A DNA stretch of 64,000 nucleotides. Source: Vespa crabro (Eukaryota; Arthropoda; Insecta; Hymenoptera; Vespidae). This document shows positions 51,455 through 63,688 of this stretch, piece by piece. Numbering within the stretch: the stretch's first letter is position 1; each line of letters opens with the position of its first letter. The position numbers and the translations under genes were made by a program. Where the stretch lies: positions 7,787,001 through 7,851,000 of the forward strand of contig NC_060963.1 of NCBI RefSeq assembly GCF_910589235.1. Direction: 5' to 3'. A model generated the notes under the pieces. It had not been told where the DNA came from. It searched no databases and was given only the letters and a program-made list of their open reading frames with translations.

Positions 51455-51545
51455 CATATACGGTCGGCCGATGTGTATGCGCGAACGCGCGCGCGAGCGT
51501 TCGCGCTCGTGGCAGAGAGAAAACACGCGTGCGCTCGCTATTACG
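51455..51545. promoter_or_regulatory. CpG-dense patch with 10-bp inverted repeat
   Basis: GCGCGAACGC (51479-51488) and GCGTTCGCGC (51497-51506) are perfect inverted arms around an 8-nt GC spacer, in a block of alternating CG dinucleotides. It is next to a 70-bp (CT)n array. It could be a promoter, insulator or Z-DNA-forming element. Confidence 0.3.
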
Positions 51546-51586
51546 GAATTATTAATGTGTCGTACGAGTGTAGATCGTTCGTGTTT

Positions 51587-51591
<5 letters not shown>

Positions 51592-51662
<71 letters not shown>
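51592..51662. repeat. (CT)n microsatellite
   Basis: A long CT run immediately right of the CpG-dense palindrome patch. Confidence 0.95.
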
Positions 51663-51665
<3 letters not shown>

Positions 51666-52530
51666 CGTCAACGAGCTCACCCACTGACCATATTTTTTTG
51701 TTTCTTTTTTGTATGCATGTGTGTTCGTCTGTTGTATGTACATGTTTGTTTTTCTTTTTCTTTTAATCGACAAAATATCAATTAGAAACTATTCGACGTA
51801 CGATTATTTTGGATCGTTACGGTACGTAATTTTCCTTTTTCTCGTTGTTTGTCACACTCGATGCCGTCATTGCATTTAAAAAAAATCTTTCATAGAGTAG
51901 ATTGCGATATTGACTTAGTTATCGGTAACACACCTCTACATTACCGCAAGTTTGTACAAGAAATAACGCAGCGCTCAGGTGCACGATAACAAATCTTCAA
52001 GTCGTGAGTCCGATCGTTTTATTACGTTCGACGATGAAAGAAGAATACAAAATTTGAATAATAATCTCAACGTGTATTTAGAATGTTTGATTGATTTATT
52101 TCGAATCGTAAGTTGCATTAATCTCTTGAAGGATCCTCTATTTATTTACTTACTCACATATCTACCTATCTATCTTCTTTTATTCTCAGCAATAATCGGA
52201 ATAATATTAAGTCCGTGATCTATGTTGCATGAATCTTTCACGAGACCAAAAGCCTATGCGTCGGCAGCCTCCGTTCAAATTCGAATATGCGAATGCGAAT
52301 TCCATCCTGTTTACAAGAAGGATCTGGCAAGCTGGCTACGACCGATCTCGTCGTTACCGTTGACACAGATATTTTCTTAATCTCTAAATGCACCTATGAG
52401 ACTAGCTTAAAGAAAACCTTCCCTTGCAGACTCCGTCTATTGCAACCAATTTCATATTTAAACTCGAATTGCGGCATCGTTTTTCTTCGGGTCGTGCAAC
52501 TTTGTTACGAGTAAATAGGCACGTGCTACC

Positions 52531-52581
52531 TCGTTCGTTCGTTTCTTCGTTCGTTCGTTCGTTCGTTCGTTCGTTCGTTCG
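52531..52581. repeat. (TTCG)n tetranucleotide array
   Basis: About 12 TTCG units with one TTTC interruption; unusually CpG-rich for a microsatellite. Confidence 0.9.
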
Positions 52582-52787
52582 AGGAAAGTAAGGCCTGCCA
52601 AAAGGCATTAACCCAAATCCTTCTAATCTCTCGGAAAAGATTGCTACCTCTAGTCCGTTCGCGTTTGTTCGATTCAACTCGATTCTACTTAACTTAACTT
52701 AACTTAAGTTAGCGGAGACGTCCAGAACGATCGACGACCTCATTGGCCACGTTTCTTTACACCTCCAAATACAAAAGTTCCTCTCTT

Positions 52788-52840
<53 letters not shown>

Positions 52841-52912
52841 TTTTCTCTATTTACTTCTTTCTACCTATCTATCTATTTATTTATCTATCTATCTATCTAT
52901 TTATCTATCTCT
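52788..52912. repeat. (CT)n then (TATC)n compound microsatellite
   Basis: (CT)n to about 52832, then (TATC)/(TATT) units at 52862-52912. Confidence 0.9.
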
Positions 52913-53465
52913 ATTTTTTTTTCTTTCTTTCTCTTTCCTTGTTGTTGTTTCCCGATGTCACTGTACCTGTCGGAATGCTCCATTTCTCTACGAGACGGAA
53001 TATTAACGCGTTAAATAAAACATACGTCGACCGAGATTTCCTATTTCCCCCTTTTTCCTCTCAGCTCACTAATATTCTCTTCTAGCGTCACAAACATTTT
53101 TCTTCGTATTATCGCGAGAAAGGAAAAGCGAAATCGTTGAGGGGATTACAAACAAATGCGTATGAAAGATGGTTCAACGACCGACTCAAGCGATTAATGA
53201 ATTACTTCGGTGGAACCGAAGGAAATTATTCCGTAGGTAGCGTTGCGTAATCCGTAAGAAGTATTACGATTCCTCGCGCACGCTCCTTTGGGATCGACGA
53301 GATCATGCTGGCTGGCCTGCGTCTCGAGTTCGAACGATGAATATGAACGAGAAAGATGACGAAACTGTACCGAGGAGTACGATAAAGATCCTTCACGCAG
53401 TTCTTATAATTCTGGCTATTATTCAAAAGTTTACGCGTCTGGAACTTAGAAGAAATTTCCTATAT

Positions 53466-53468
<3 letters not shown>

Positions 53469-53520
<52 letters not shown>
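53469..53520. repeat. (CT)n microsatellite
   Basis: A CT run with one TTT interruption, about 290 bp left of the microexon. Confidence 0.9.
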
Positions 53521-53523
<3 letters not shown>

Positions 53524-53809
53524 TTTATTTTTTGTTATTTTTTTTCTTTATGAAAATGTTCTCCGAATTCGTTTAGATGTGCTCAATATTTCGCGTAAAA
53601 GTATGATATATATTTTCCTGATTCTAAATAGTTGCAAATTCTTGGCATTAGATCCCCCCTAAACATCAAAATAAATTGGTCAAAGAGAGCGGCATCTGGC
53701 GGGCCGCCAAGCAAAACATTTTCGAATTTCGCTTACCAGTTCAAACATCACCGAACGCTCATTGTACATCCAAAATGACATCCGTTCGTTATTTTTGGAG
53801 TGGACTCAC

Positions 53810-53839
53810 CTTTTCATCGAGGTTGTTCAGATCCGGCAA
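53810..53839 (-). CDS. Sesn: Candidate 30-nt Sestrin microexon (LPDLNNLDEK)
   Basis: On the minus strand this segment is bounded by TTTTCATTTCAG (acceptor, 53840-53841) and GAAAAG/GTGAGT (donor). It encodes exactly ten codons, LPDLNNLDEK, in phase 0. Joined to the 5642-5812 exon it gives ...LDEKTRILLMDAF. This fits the spacing and acidic character of the segment between the FIP motif and the first conserved helix of vertebrate sestrins (such as LSEDAQALV in SESN2). The exon carrying FIP itself would lie further right; I could not identify it with confidence. The implied intron to 5812 is about 48 kb. The segment could instead belong to an unrelated minus-strand gene. Confidence 0.5.
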
Positions 53840-56800
53840 CTGAAATGAAAAACAATATTATCATATTAATATTGAATGATTTGAATATTTCATATAAGGT
53901 GATATAGCATATTATCTTAAGCTTAAACGATTCATAAAATTATATCTTTCATTTCTTCGAGAAAAACGCGTACTCCGATTGGAATAAGAACGAGCTATTA
54001 CGAGATTACGGTCCAGATCAATTATCTTATCGTTCGACCTAAATTACTACTTACTTTTAATTAAATCGAACAAGATGCTTGGTAGAAAAACAAAAAGAAA
54101 AAAATACAATAGTACTCGTGATTATACGTTTCTAGAAAATTAATACAATACGATCTAGAATATCGTATCGTGCACAAGGATGAATAATTTAATAATAAAG
54201 AAATGATTTCGAATGAACCTTCGACTGTTATATTTGAAATTTAATTGTTCATGTATTCTCTATTGTCTCATATTAATATTTATATCATTTTATATATTTC
54301 TACAATAAAACTACTTTACATGTATATGATTAATATTAAATTTGCCTGTACGATTGAACGTAATCGAAATTTAAAAGACGAATAAAAGATGGATAAAGAA
54401 GACAGATCGTTTATCTTGTCGACTTTTGGACGTTCCATCCAAAACTGTGATCATTTATACCGTCAACTTGTCTAAATCGTTAAACATCGATTATCACATC
54501 ATTTTGATATCCGAAATTAAAATTTGTATTTCGAATCACAAACATAAAAAAAAGAAAAAAAAAGGATCATATCTCTGATAAATTAATAAAGATTATCATG
54601 AAAACATCTATCTACGATATTCGTGAAAAAAAGAAAATGAATTTATTATGAAGCTTCTGTATTATGATCTTCTTTCTTTTCCATTTTATCAAAATCGCGA
54701 GAGGAAATGATTTAATAATTCGATAGTTCGACGTGAGTGCCGCCTATCCTCTGATCTTTGAACTTCTAATCGATCAGAGAAAAATTTTATTCTGTTTTAT
54801 CGGTTGATGAAAGTTGATAATGTAGAGAACGATTTTATCGCACGTGATTACTCCTCCGGAAGATGTCCTGCCATGTTTCTAAGCTTTTTCTCGAGTAGGC
54901 AGATTAAAGGAAATTGAAGGCAATTTGTATCAATCTGCTGTCCCGTCAGAATAATATATTCTCCTCGAGTATAGCGTGCTGGTGTCAATTTAACGCCCGA
55001 TGTGTCGGCTCGTCTAATTAACCTTCGTTATTGTCGTTGGGTATCACATAAGAGGGAATTTCCGTGACACGAAGCAAAAGAAACAGGGCTTCTCATTTTC
55101 CGTGACCCTTATTTCCGCAAAAGATTGAAAAGTGAATAAATAATAATCAGAAAATAACGGAAAGCCTTTTAATAATTTATTTTGCAATTCGATCTCAAAT
55201 CATTCTCGATCGTTCAAAAATCACATTTAAAGAATCGTTTTAAAAATTCATTTGTCTTTTCTAAAATCTCTAGTAATAATAAAAAAAATTACAAATCACT
55301 CTGCTCCATGTGAAAAAGATTTTATCATATCGATTATCACAAGTTCATTATCAAAAGATATTCGATAATTAAGAAAATTTTCAATAACGAATCGTAATTA
55401 GGTTAATATCAATTTTAACACTCTCGGACATCACGTTTGCCACTTATTACGTTATCTGTTCTGTTTATGGATCGTAAATTAATGTATCTAATTTATAAAA
55501 TGTGTATAAAAAAAAAGAGAGAAAGAAAGAAAAAGAGAAAGAAATAGATATAACGGAACAAATCAGAAATAGATCCATGACTTTTTTGCTACGATCGTAT
55601 TTCGAAGTTTACATTTCTGGTTTACCTCGATCAAAATTAAAAAATACAATAGCCGAGGTATAAAAGCGTGACCCATACGACCTACGAAGTTTCTCGTGAT
55701 AATTAAATCCGATACGTTTTCAATGAAGTTAAAACTTCGCATTTTCGATTGAAATTAAAAAAAAAGTTCTCGTGATTTTCCTCTATAACAAAATGTCGGA
55801 AAAGTTACCGTTTAAAAAAATATTAACGTAATGATTATCTCGTAATAATATGCAAATTATTTTAGCATTTGCGATAATATTTAAAGGCCACGGTCTACAA
55901 AGCGTTACTGTTTTAAGGAGAACGGATCGATATATATATTACCTTGGAGACAGTCTCTACGAGACGCCTTGGATAACGTATCTACGTAAACGTAACTACT
56001 TACGTAAATTTACCTTCGCGCAATGAGGTACGTGTCACTTTAATTAAAAGATTAAAATTGAAGGTAATAATCATAAATACATTCGCTAACAATTCGCCTT
56101 CTAATTTTATTAAAAATATAAACAAATAGTAATTATATATTATAAATCGTACGATCGCGTTCCTTCAAAATTCCTTTAATAATCAGTCGTGGAAATTATG
56201 ATTATAATAGAAGGTGCCACGTACATGTATTCACGCATACATAACTATCAATATGTACTAGTTTCCTATTTTCCTTTCTTTGTGTGTATTCGTTCGAGAA
56301 CATCTTACGGTTTTATATGAACGGGACCACGGTTGCAGCACTCGTTCGATTTCAAGAGATATAAAACTCTTATATTCGTATCGATTCTAACTCAGAAAAC
56401 TTCTGAATGCGCAACCAAGCGAAGTATCTTTAATTTCTGTTTCAAACGATAAAATGTTTAAAGAGAAGGAGAGAAAAAAAAGAAAAAAAAAAAAAAAGAA
56501 AGAAAAAACGAAGGAGAAGTTAAGAAGCAATAAAACGTTACAATAACGGAAAACGACGAAGGCGGAAGAAAGGAACGAGCTGCAAAACGCATTCCGATGC
56601 GTTTCTTAAAAATACGAAGAAAAGGGGAGTATAGAAAGCGCATACATCTGATCTACGCTCAAACTTATTCAAATTTATACGATCGAAAGGCAAAAGACGC
56701 AAGCACAAAGGAAAGTTTGCCTATGAGATATAACGTAAAGAACGAGTTCGAAGACGTATTCTCATCTTTGTTATCACGTACCATGGATTTTATGACTAAC

Positions 56801-56906
56801 CCTAAAAAGTTATCATAAAATAAAAATCATATTAATGTTATCTTTAGTGAAATTTCAATCTCTCTGAGCATACTTATAAGTTTTTGTTCTTTTTTCTTTC
56901 ATTCTT

Positions 56907-57020
56907 TATATATATAATATATATATAGTATATATTATATATAATTATATATATATGTGTGTGTAATATATTATATATAATTATATATATATGTATGTAA
57001 TATATTATATATTACATATA

Positions 57021-57074
<54 letters not shown>

Positions 57075-57082
57075 TATATATA
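56907..57082. repeat. (TA)n-rich palindromic region
   Basis: Alternating ATATATAATTATATATAT blocks around a pure TA run (57023-57071). The region could extrude cruciforms. Confidence 0.85.
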
Positions 57083-58129
57083 TCGAAAATGATTTATTAA
57101 AATTATTAATATAAAAAGTATGAAAATAAATTATATCGATTGCAAATAATATTGTGATAATGATAACGAATAAATTAATTTCTATATATTATTTCTCATG
57201 AAATTTCACTCATAATAATTTAAATTCTAAAAGCAAACGAACATACTCTTTTTGATTTATTTTAAGAAGAATTTTCCGAAAATATAAACTCTTCCATGCT
57301 CTTCTAATTCCTTCTGGTATTTCTACAATAATTCTCCTTTTCATTTCTTCTTCTTCACTACTCCGCCATCGTCAAAACTAAATCAAATAATCTCATTCTT
57401 ACTTCAGATCTTGAAACGATCCTCGAACTGTTCTTAGTTGAATAGACTCGATACATTAGTCTCTCTCCGAGACAGGACTTTGAACTCAGTTAAAATAACT
57501 AAAATGACTAATCTTTATAGAGAACTTGAAAATAAAAGGAAAGATCAATGAAAGTCAATATTCTTTATCTTGCCTCTCGATAACAAACTCATTGACTCTA
57601 ATAATGTTCTTGATCAACACGCTCGTAGCCTAGCAGTATATATAATAGTCAATAATAACGTACCAAATAATTTCACATCGATAATAAAAAATTTACCTAC
57701 AATCTACCTTACATTATCTTATTCTAAATACATTAATGATTACCTGCTCGTATCATATAAATACACAAACTCATATAAAATTTTTCATATAATAAAATAA
57801 AATCATTTAAAAATGAAACTTTAATCATTTCTTAACATTAAAAAAAGCAAAATTAGTACATTATTATTAACTATCTATATACAACATAATAAATCCTTTT
57901 CAATAATTCTCTTTTCTTCTAATAAAATCCAAGTCGAGTAAAGCACTTAGTTATTACTCTTATTATTTTGAAAAGAGAATTTCTTCGGTATTCGAAACTA
58001 TGAAACGTTCTCTCAAATACTTGAACGGATACATTAAACGTATCTTGTACTACATGAGTTAGCTTCGAACTATTCGACATGCTCTTCGTCCATTCACAAA
58101 AAAGCCCCGAGCGTGTTTCGGGAGATAAG

Positions 58130-58135
58130 ACTTCT

Positions 58136-58163
<28 letters not shown>
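58130..58163. repeat. (TTC)n microsatellite
   Basis: About 11 TTC units in the probable 3' UTR of the small CxxC gene. Confidence 0.9.
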
Positions 58164-58168
<5 letters not shown>

Positions 58169-58301
58169 ACTCCCTATTCCATAACTCTCGGCAAGTTTCT
58201 CATCACACTGCAAATCCTTGCATTCTCTCTTCCTTCCTTCCCTTCGACGGCAGCGGCACGCTTCGTCGCATCCTCCACCGAGGGAGTTAACTTGGTGAAG
58301 T

Positions 58302-58577
58302 CTAACCACCGATCAAAAGCCAAGGAAGTATGACGGTAACGCAAAGAGCGGCCAAGCAACTCGCACACATAGCTAGAGGGCTAGCTGCTACTTCCGTTTC
58401 TACTTCTACCCCATAATCATCGATTACGTCGTCCCTCTCAAATTCCCGTACCTCGACGTCGCATCTAAAGCAAACTCTACTTCTCTTTTCATAAGAACTT
58501 TCATCTCTTCGAAGAAGAAGTGCCGAACCCTTTCTCTCCAATTTCCAACCAGGCTCTTGTACCAACATTCGTGTCAT
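58302..58577 (-). CDS. Small CxxC protein with C-terminal membrane anchor, unknown family
   Basis: A 91-residue frame of mixed, non-repetitive composition, unlike the low-complexity frames elsewhere in the window. The start ATG (58575-58577, A at -3) is fixed by an in-frame TAA a few codons upstream. Residues 1-63 are charged: MTRMLVQEPGWKLERKG at the N-terminus, a CFRC pair (Cys36/Cys39), and an acidic stretch (about 42-62). Residues 64-89 are hydrophobic with a second CxxC (Cys71/Cys74) and end ILPWLLIGG, which suggests a tail-anchored membrane protein. A good acceptor (TTTATTTTCAG, 58650-58651) precedes the 5' UTR, so this is probably the terminal exon of a spliced gene whose first exon lies to the right. 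Candidate AATAAA signals occur near 57256. I recognise no family. A chance frame or a Sestrin upstream exon remain possible. Confidence 0.5.
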   Translation of the reverse strand: MTRMLVQEPGWKLERKGSALLLRRDESSYEKRSRVCFRCDVEVREFERDDVIDDYGVEVETEVAASPLAMCASCLAALCVTVILPWLLIGG

Positions 58578-58649
58578 TCTTACTTGATACAATTTAAATT
58601 CTTCTTAATTTCTTCTCACTAAATTCGTTATCTTTCCTTATTTCGCCAC

Positions 58650-58651
58650 CT
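58650..58651 (-). other. Probable splice acceptor before the 91-residue frame
   Basis: The minus-strand reading TTTATTTTCAG ends here and about 70 nt of untranslated leader follow before the ATG at 58577. The pyrimidine tract is good. A competing donor-like GTAAGA lies just before the ATG. Confidence 0.4.
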
Positions 58652-61600
58652 GAAAATAAAATTTAATAAATAAGTCGGAATCGTACGTAAAAATTTCGTT
58701 TTTCTTTTCCAGTCGAAAGTATCTATACTGTTTTAACGTGCTTACTCGTGCGAAATCAATTGAATGGTATTGATAATGGGGAAAATAAAGCGTAAAATAC
58801 GATTAGGAGGCAAGAACATACGATCAAAGTACAACGTATTTATATATGAACACGATGAATCATTCTGTATCTACAATAAGTAACCTCAATGAATGTTGAA
58901 GTTTGATTAATAGTTTTTTTTTTTCTTATATATCAAGACTATTTGAATTCGAGCGAATGAAACCCGAATTTTCCCGATTTACGAACGACATCAATGATCG
59001 ATTAAAAAGCATTACAAGAGAAAGAGAAATAGAAAGAGACAGGGACAGAGAGAGAAAAGGACAGAGAAAAAGAAGATACGGATAAAAGATAATGATACGA
59101 AAGGATATGTTTTGCTCGCGACTCTTAAAGTATCTTCCTTAATGTATCTTTTCAAGAAAATGACGAAGAGTAACGAGCGACGAAAAGGAAAATACAAAAT
59201 CAAGGACAACGAATATACGTCCGGATAGAGGAGGTCGTCGTTCTATTTGAATTGCAAATTCGTGAACATTTTTCTTGTAAAAGAATTCTATAGAGATCTC
59301 GTAATTCACGAGGAAGAGTAAGGGACCGTGTAATGGTATACCAAACGACGAATCCTTTTCCTATTCATTTGAAGAATATTTTTTAAAACAAACCGAGAGC
59401 CATTTAAATCCAATTTCGAGAGTCTCGTCTCAAACCATTCCTCTTCCTCTCATTTCGACCATCTCTTATTACGAGCGTTATAAATATTCGAAATAAAAAA
59501 AAAGAAAAAGAAAAAAAACTAAGAAAAAAAAGGAAGCAACAAAAAATTGCTGCCTTAAACTTTACTACAAAATTCTACTTCATTTTCATCTTAACGATAA
59601 CAAATTTGGTTGTATTAAATTCGATTATGTTCGTAGAACTATTAATTTACTTGTTAGAAAGCTTAAATCCCGAATTAAATCCAACTGAAAATTAATACGC
59701 TAGATATAAGCGAATTGAGAATGGGAGCTTAATCAAAAAGGTAATTACGAGTTTCGATATTCATCTAACCGCGTAATAACGCGTTCGAACGCGATATTTT
59801 CCTTTAAATGAAAATGTCTACTCGTAGACACTTAGTTCTCTCGCCAAAGACTGTCGATAAATATAATGAGACCTTTCGAAGAAATAATTTACGATGCCAG
59901 CATTGTTCTAGTACGGTCCTTTTCTATTCAACATGAAAATTCTATTCGCGATATCTGAAGGATTTTCTTAGGGAACGTTATCGCATGAGGAAAAAGAGAG
60001 TAACCGTACAAAGAAGTTGGCTCTTGTCCTAGCAATGCCAGTTTTCCTCGACTTCCTCTTTGCTTGAACGAGAACGAGAAAGAGAAAGAGAACAAATCGA
60101 AGTAACTTCCATCATTTCATCGCGCTGCTTGACTCCAAAAGAGTAGAAGGAAAACAGGAAGAATAAGTTAACGCTTTTAATAGCCAGTCCGAGTTGGAAC
60201 AACTTTCTCAAAAGTTTTGTCTTCAAATTTCCACGTTTACGTACCGTTGACACTGAGTCGACGAGAGATCGCAAAAAAAAAAAAACAAAAAAAAAAGGAA
60301 AAGAAATAAATGAATAGATCTTTTTATAATCTTAATAATCACGAAAGAAAACGCGAACGACTCGTTCCCATTTTCAATTGACATTCACGATTCAATCAAG
60401 TATTCCTCCACTTTTCGATAACTCGCGTTAACGCCTTTTCTTCATGCTTTTTCTCCACCTTCTTTAAGTAACACGAACGCCATCCTAGACAACGTTCTAG
60501 TTCTACTTTCGATATCCAATTAGAAGACTCACTTTACGAAGTAACATAAAACCCAACCAAAGATTTGACCAGGTCGAATCGGATATGTATAAACTATTTT
60601 ATGTTCCTCTCGATAACACGATACGATTGTAATATAAGTAAGTTTTGAGAATGGCAAAAGAAAGAGAGAGAGAGAGAAAGAGAAAAGAAAAAAGAAAAGT
60701 GAAGGACAACACGAACGACGTTGAAAATAAATGCTATGAGAAGCGAGATGAGAAGAAAAAGGAGAAGGAAACGTATTCCTTCCCTATTTTTTGTTTTCTT
60801 TTATATCGAAGGAAAATGGAGAAACAAAGAGACTATGATATATCTAGATTCTGAAGTGGTGTAGATAAGAGAAAGTCTATGTGATCCACTTAATTCTATT
60901 CGACGTAAATTCCAATCGATAGGTTCGCGTAATCAGCACTAATGACTGTCAAAGAGCTGAAACTAGGACGAAATTTCATGTGGCATCTCGGCGATATGAA
61001 ACTATAGACTCCGCACAGACAAAACTTTACTCGTGGATTTCGATTAACGTTTAAACGATCCTACTAACATTTTCTCCGATCTTCCATTTTGACTAACTGA
61101 CGAAGTTATTCGCCAACTTAATTATTAAGGGGATAATAAAAGATTTGACGTTTTTATTTACATTCGACATTCAACATCCAAGTTAAAACATACTTAAATA
61201 AATCAGAGAATAAACTAGATCGAGACTCTAGAAAGTTATTGTATTCTTGATTGTTTCAGAAAAATAAATAAAAAAAAAAGGAAAAAGAAAAAAGAAAAGA
61301 AAAGAAAAGTTGAAAGGGGGACAAAAAGGGAGAAAGGATAGATAAAAGAATGAGAAATTCTTTTCCTTTGTTTCCCGCTTTGCGAAGAAGTTAACGAGAC
61401 TTAGAGACGACAACTAGAACTACATAGACGCTCGTAAAGGCTTTCTCGTTACTCCTTGGTTGTTACATTCTACAACCACAATTCCTCGAGATAAAAGCAA
61501 CTCGTGACTTGATTATGTCCTGCGATGCCAGTTATTACGTCGAAGAAAAACATCACGTTTCTTCTCCCTCTTTCTCTCTCATTCTTTCTTTTCGTCCTTC

Positions 61601-61893
61601 TCTAATACACGTCTTCGCAATTTGATTGACCACTTTTTCTGATCTACATAAATAAGTAAGTATTTACATTTGTATCTAATTGTTCGTATAACAGAGAAAT
61701 GAAACTAATGAAAAGACAAAACAATAGAACGTAATGAAAACTATGAAAAAAAAAAAAAACAATAGAGAATAAATGAGAAACAATGAAAAAAAAAAAATAG
61801 AAAGCGGGACAATGAAAATTTAATCTAAAATTAATAAAGTGGCGATTAATGAACGAAAGAAAGAGAGAGAGAGGGGGGGGGAGGGAGAGAGAG

Positions 61894-61910
61894 AGACAGA
61901 CGGACGGACG

Positions 61911-61982
<72 letters not shown>

Positions 61983-62059
61983 AACAAACAGACAGACAGA
62001 CAGACAGACAGATAGATAGCACACAAACAGACAGACAGACAGGCAGGCAGATAGACAGA
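61894..62059. repeat. (GACA)n tetranucleotide array, about 165 bp
   Basis: GACG units on the left, then GACA with AACA and GATA variants. Translated frames across it give Ser-Val-Cys-Leu runs and are not genes. Confidence 0.95.
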
Positions 62060-63688
62060 GAAAAGAAAAATAAGTACTTGATGATTGAGTTGTTAGTTAA
62101 AAAGAGAATGAAAAATAAATGGATGAAGGAAATACGTTGTTCTGGAAATCGGAAACTCTTGTAACATTACCCCATAATGTTTACTGTAATTTTCGCTTTA
62201 TTTGATCCTTTCTGTGAGTGTATATACATTACTTTACGTGTTTACATCCGCCATCGTTCGCTTCGAACGAATATCTCTTTTTATTTTATCGTGTATAACT
62301 TCCCTTGAGTGTACGTATCAAAAAGTTAATTGAGAATATTATCCGTCAAAAATTATTGTTTAGAAGATAAAAAAAAGAAAAGAAAAGAAAAGTGAATGTT
62401 CGAATTCAGAAAAGGAAATTGAAACGAAGTACTACGTACATATATTTTCAAGATAAAAATGTCGATATGAAATTCACGTTAAAATGGACACATTATGTTA
62501 AAATGTTCTTGTTTCACTATCGATTAATTTGTTTATTTATCTCGAAAAAAAAATTGGTCGATAAAGCTTTGTTATTTTGTTAGACAAAAAACTCGAACAC
62601 CGAGATAAAGAAAGAGAGAAACAACTATCTCTCAATATTTACCATTGCTAATAAATGTTTATGTTCGTTTATGATATGATACAATGACTCCGATAAATTC
62701 CTTCGATAATCTTAAGTTCATTGTTTTAACTTAACAGTCGAGGTGTCGAGATATTCTATTTGGAGGCTCGTTTAGAAAATTCAAGATCAAAATATAGATA
62801 AAATCTTTCAATAAGATAACACATCATATATCTTAATGTGTCAACGTAACGATTAGAAATTAATCTCTTATATTAAAACAATAAAAGAATATTTATTCAC
62901 AAGTTATGAATATCTTTTGAATAAAAGTAACAAGCTTAAAATCTCTCGTATTTCATACTATTTTTTAGAAAATACGACTGTATATCGACGATAAAATATC
63001 ATTCTCATTTAAATACAGAGATTTATTTTCTATTACGATTTAATTCGATACTATGAACGCAAAACATTGTAATTTGATATTTCAACATTATTACACGGCA
63101 AATTTAATATCTACACATTTTAATCCACTATAACAAATATATGATTTTTAAATCAATTTATTTTGGTACAAATAAATGTGTAGACATGTTCGTTCGCGTA
63201 CGTGTGTTCGCACATTATACATTTATCTCATGCGAATATCGTATAAGCGACAAAATATGTATATTATATTGCATAGAAAAGCTTCACTTGATACATAGGA
63301 TAAGTGTTACATCATAGAAAAGAAACGGTATTCAACGATTTCTACGGTAATCTAAAAGATTCCACGATTAGCACGGACACGAGAGAGTTTCTTGCTTGAA
63401 AGCAGTCTTGGTTGGTTTCCTGAGACATATATCCACTCTCCCGTTAAGATTTTCGTATCCACTTAACCTTGACTAATGATGATATACAAACATCTCTGTA
63501 TTTCTTACCAAATATCTATCTCGATTTCAAGTTCATTACCAAACGGACTGGAATGCATTACGAATGAATATGAAACGCAAATTCAAGATCAACATTTGTA
63601 TTTGAGAAAATCAGAAAATGTTATTCCAGCATCGAACGAATCAAATTAAATGATCACTGTTTATCGAGTATTTAATTATAATATGCAA

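Larger units (their letters stand above)
38514..53809. other. Gene-poor stretch, probably Sestrin intron
   Basis: This holds the CAGAR array (39263-39362), the CATA array (44607-44755), a long fold-back (about 44996-45104), numerous CT/GA and TA arrays, promoter-like motifs near 49.85 kb and the CpG-dense palindrome at 51.48 kb. No coding exon is recognised on either strand before the 53.8-kb microexon. Confidence 0.6.
53840..58301. other. AT-rich stretch right of the microexon
   Basis: Mostly unique AT-rich DNA with a large (TA)n-rich palindromic region (56907-57082). A 73-codon plus-strand frame (56597-56818) and a short ATG...FIP...donor candidate (55626-55676, minus) are noted under findings. 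On the left side of 58302 is the probable 3' UTR of the small CxxC gene, including a (TTC)n run (58130-58163). Confidence 0.6.

Noticed and set aside
58903..59085. 60-codon plus-strand frame ending in an Arg-Glu-Asp-rich tail
   Set aside because: Its second half is a (GA)n repeat translation and the first half alone is too short to judge.
61644..62026. 126-codon Ser-Val-Cys-Leu frame
   Set aside because: Translation of the GACA array on the minus strand.
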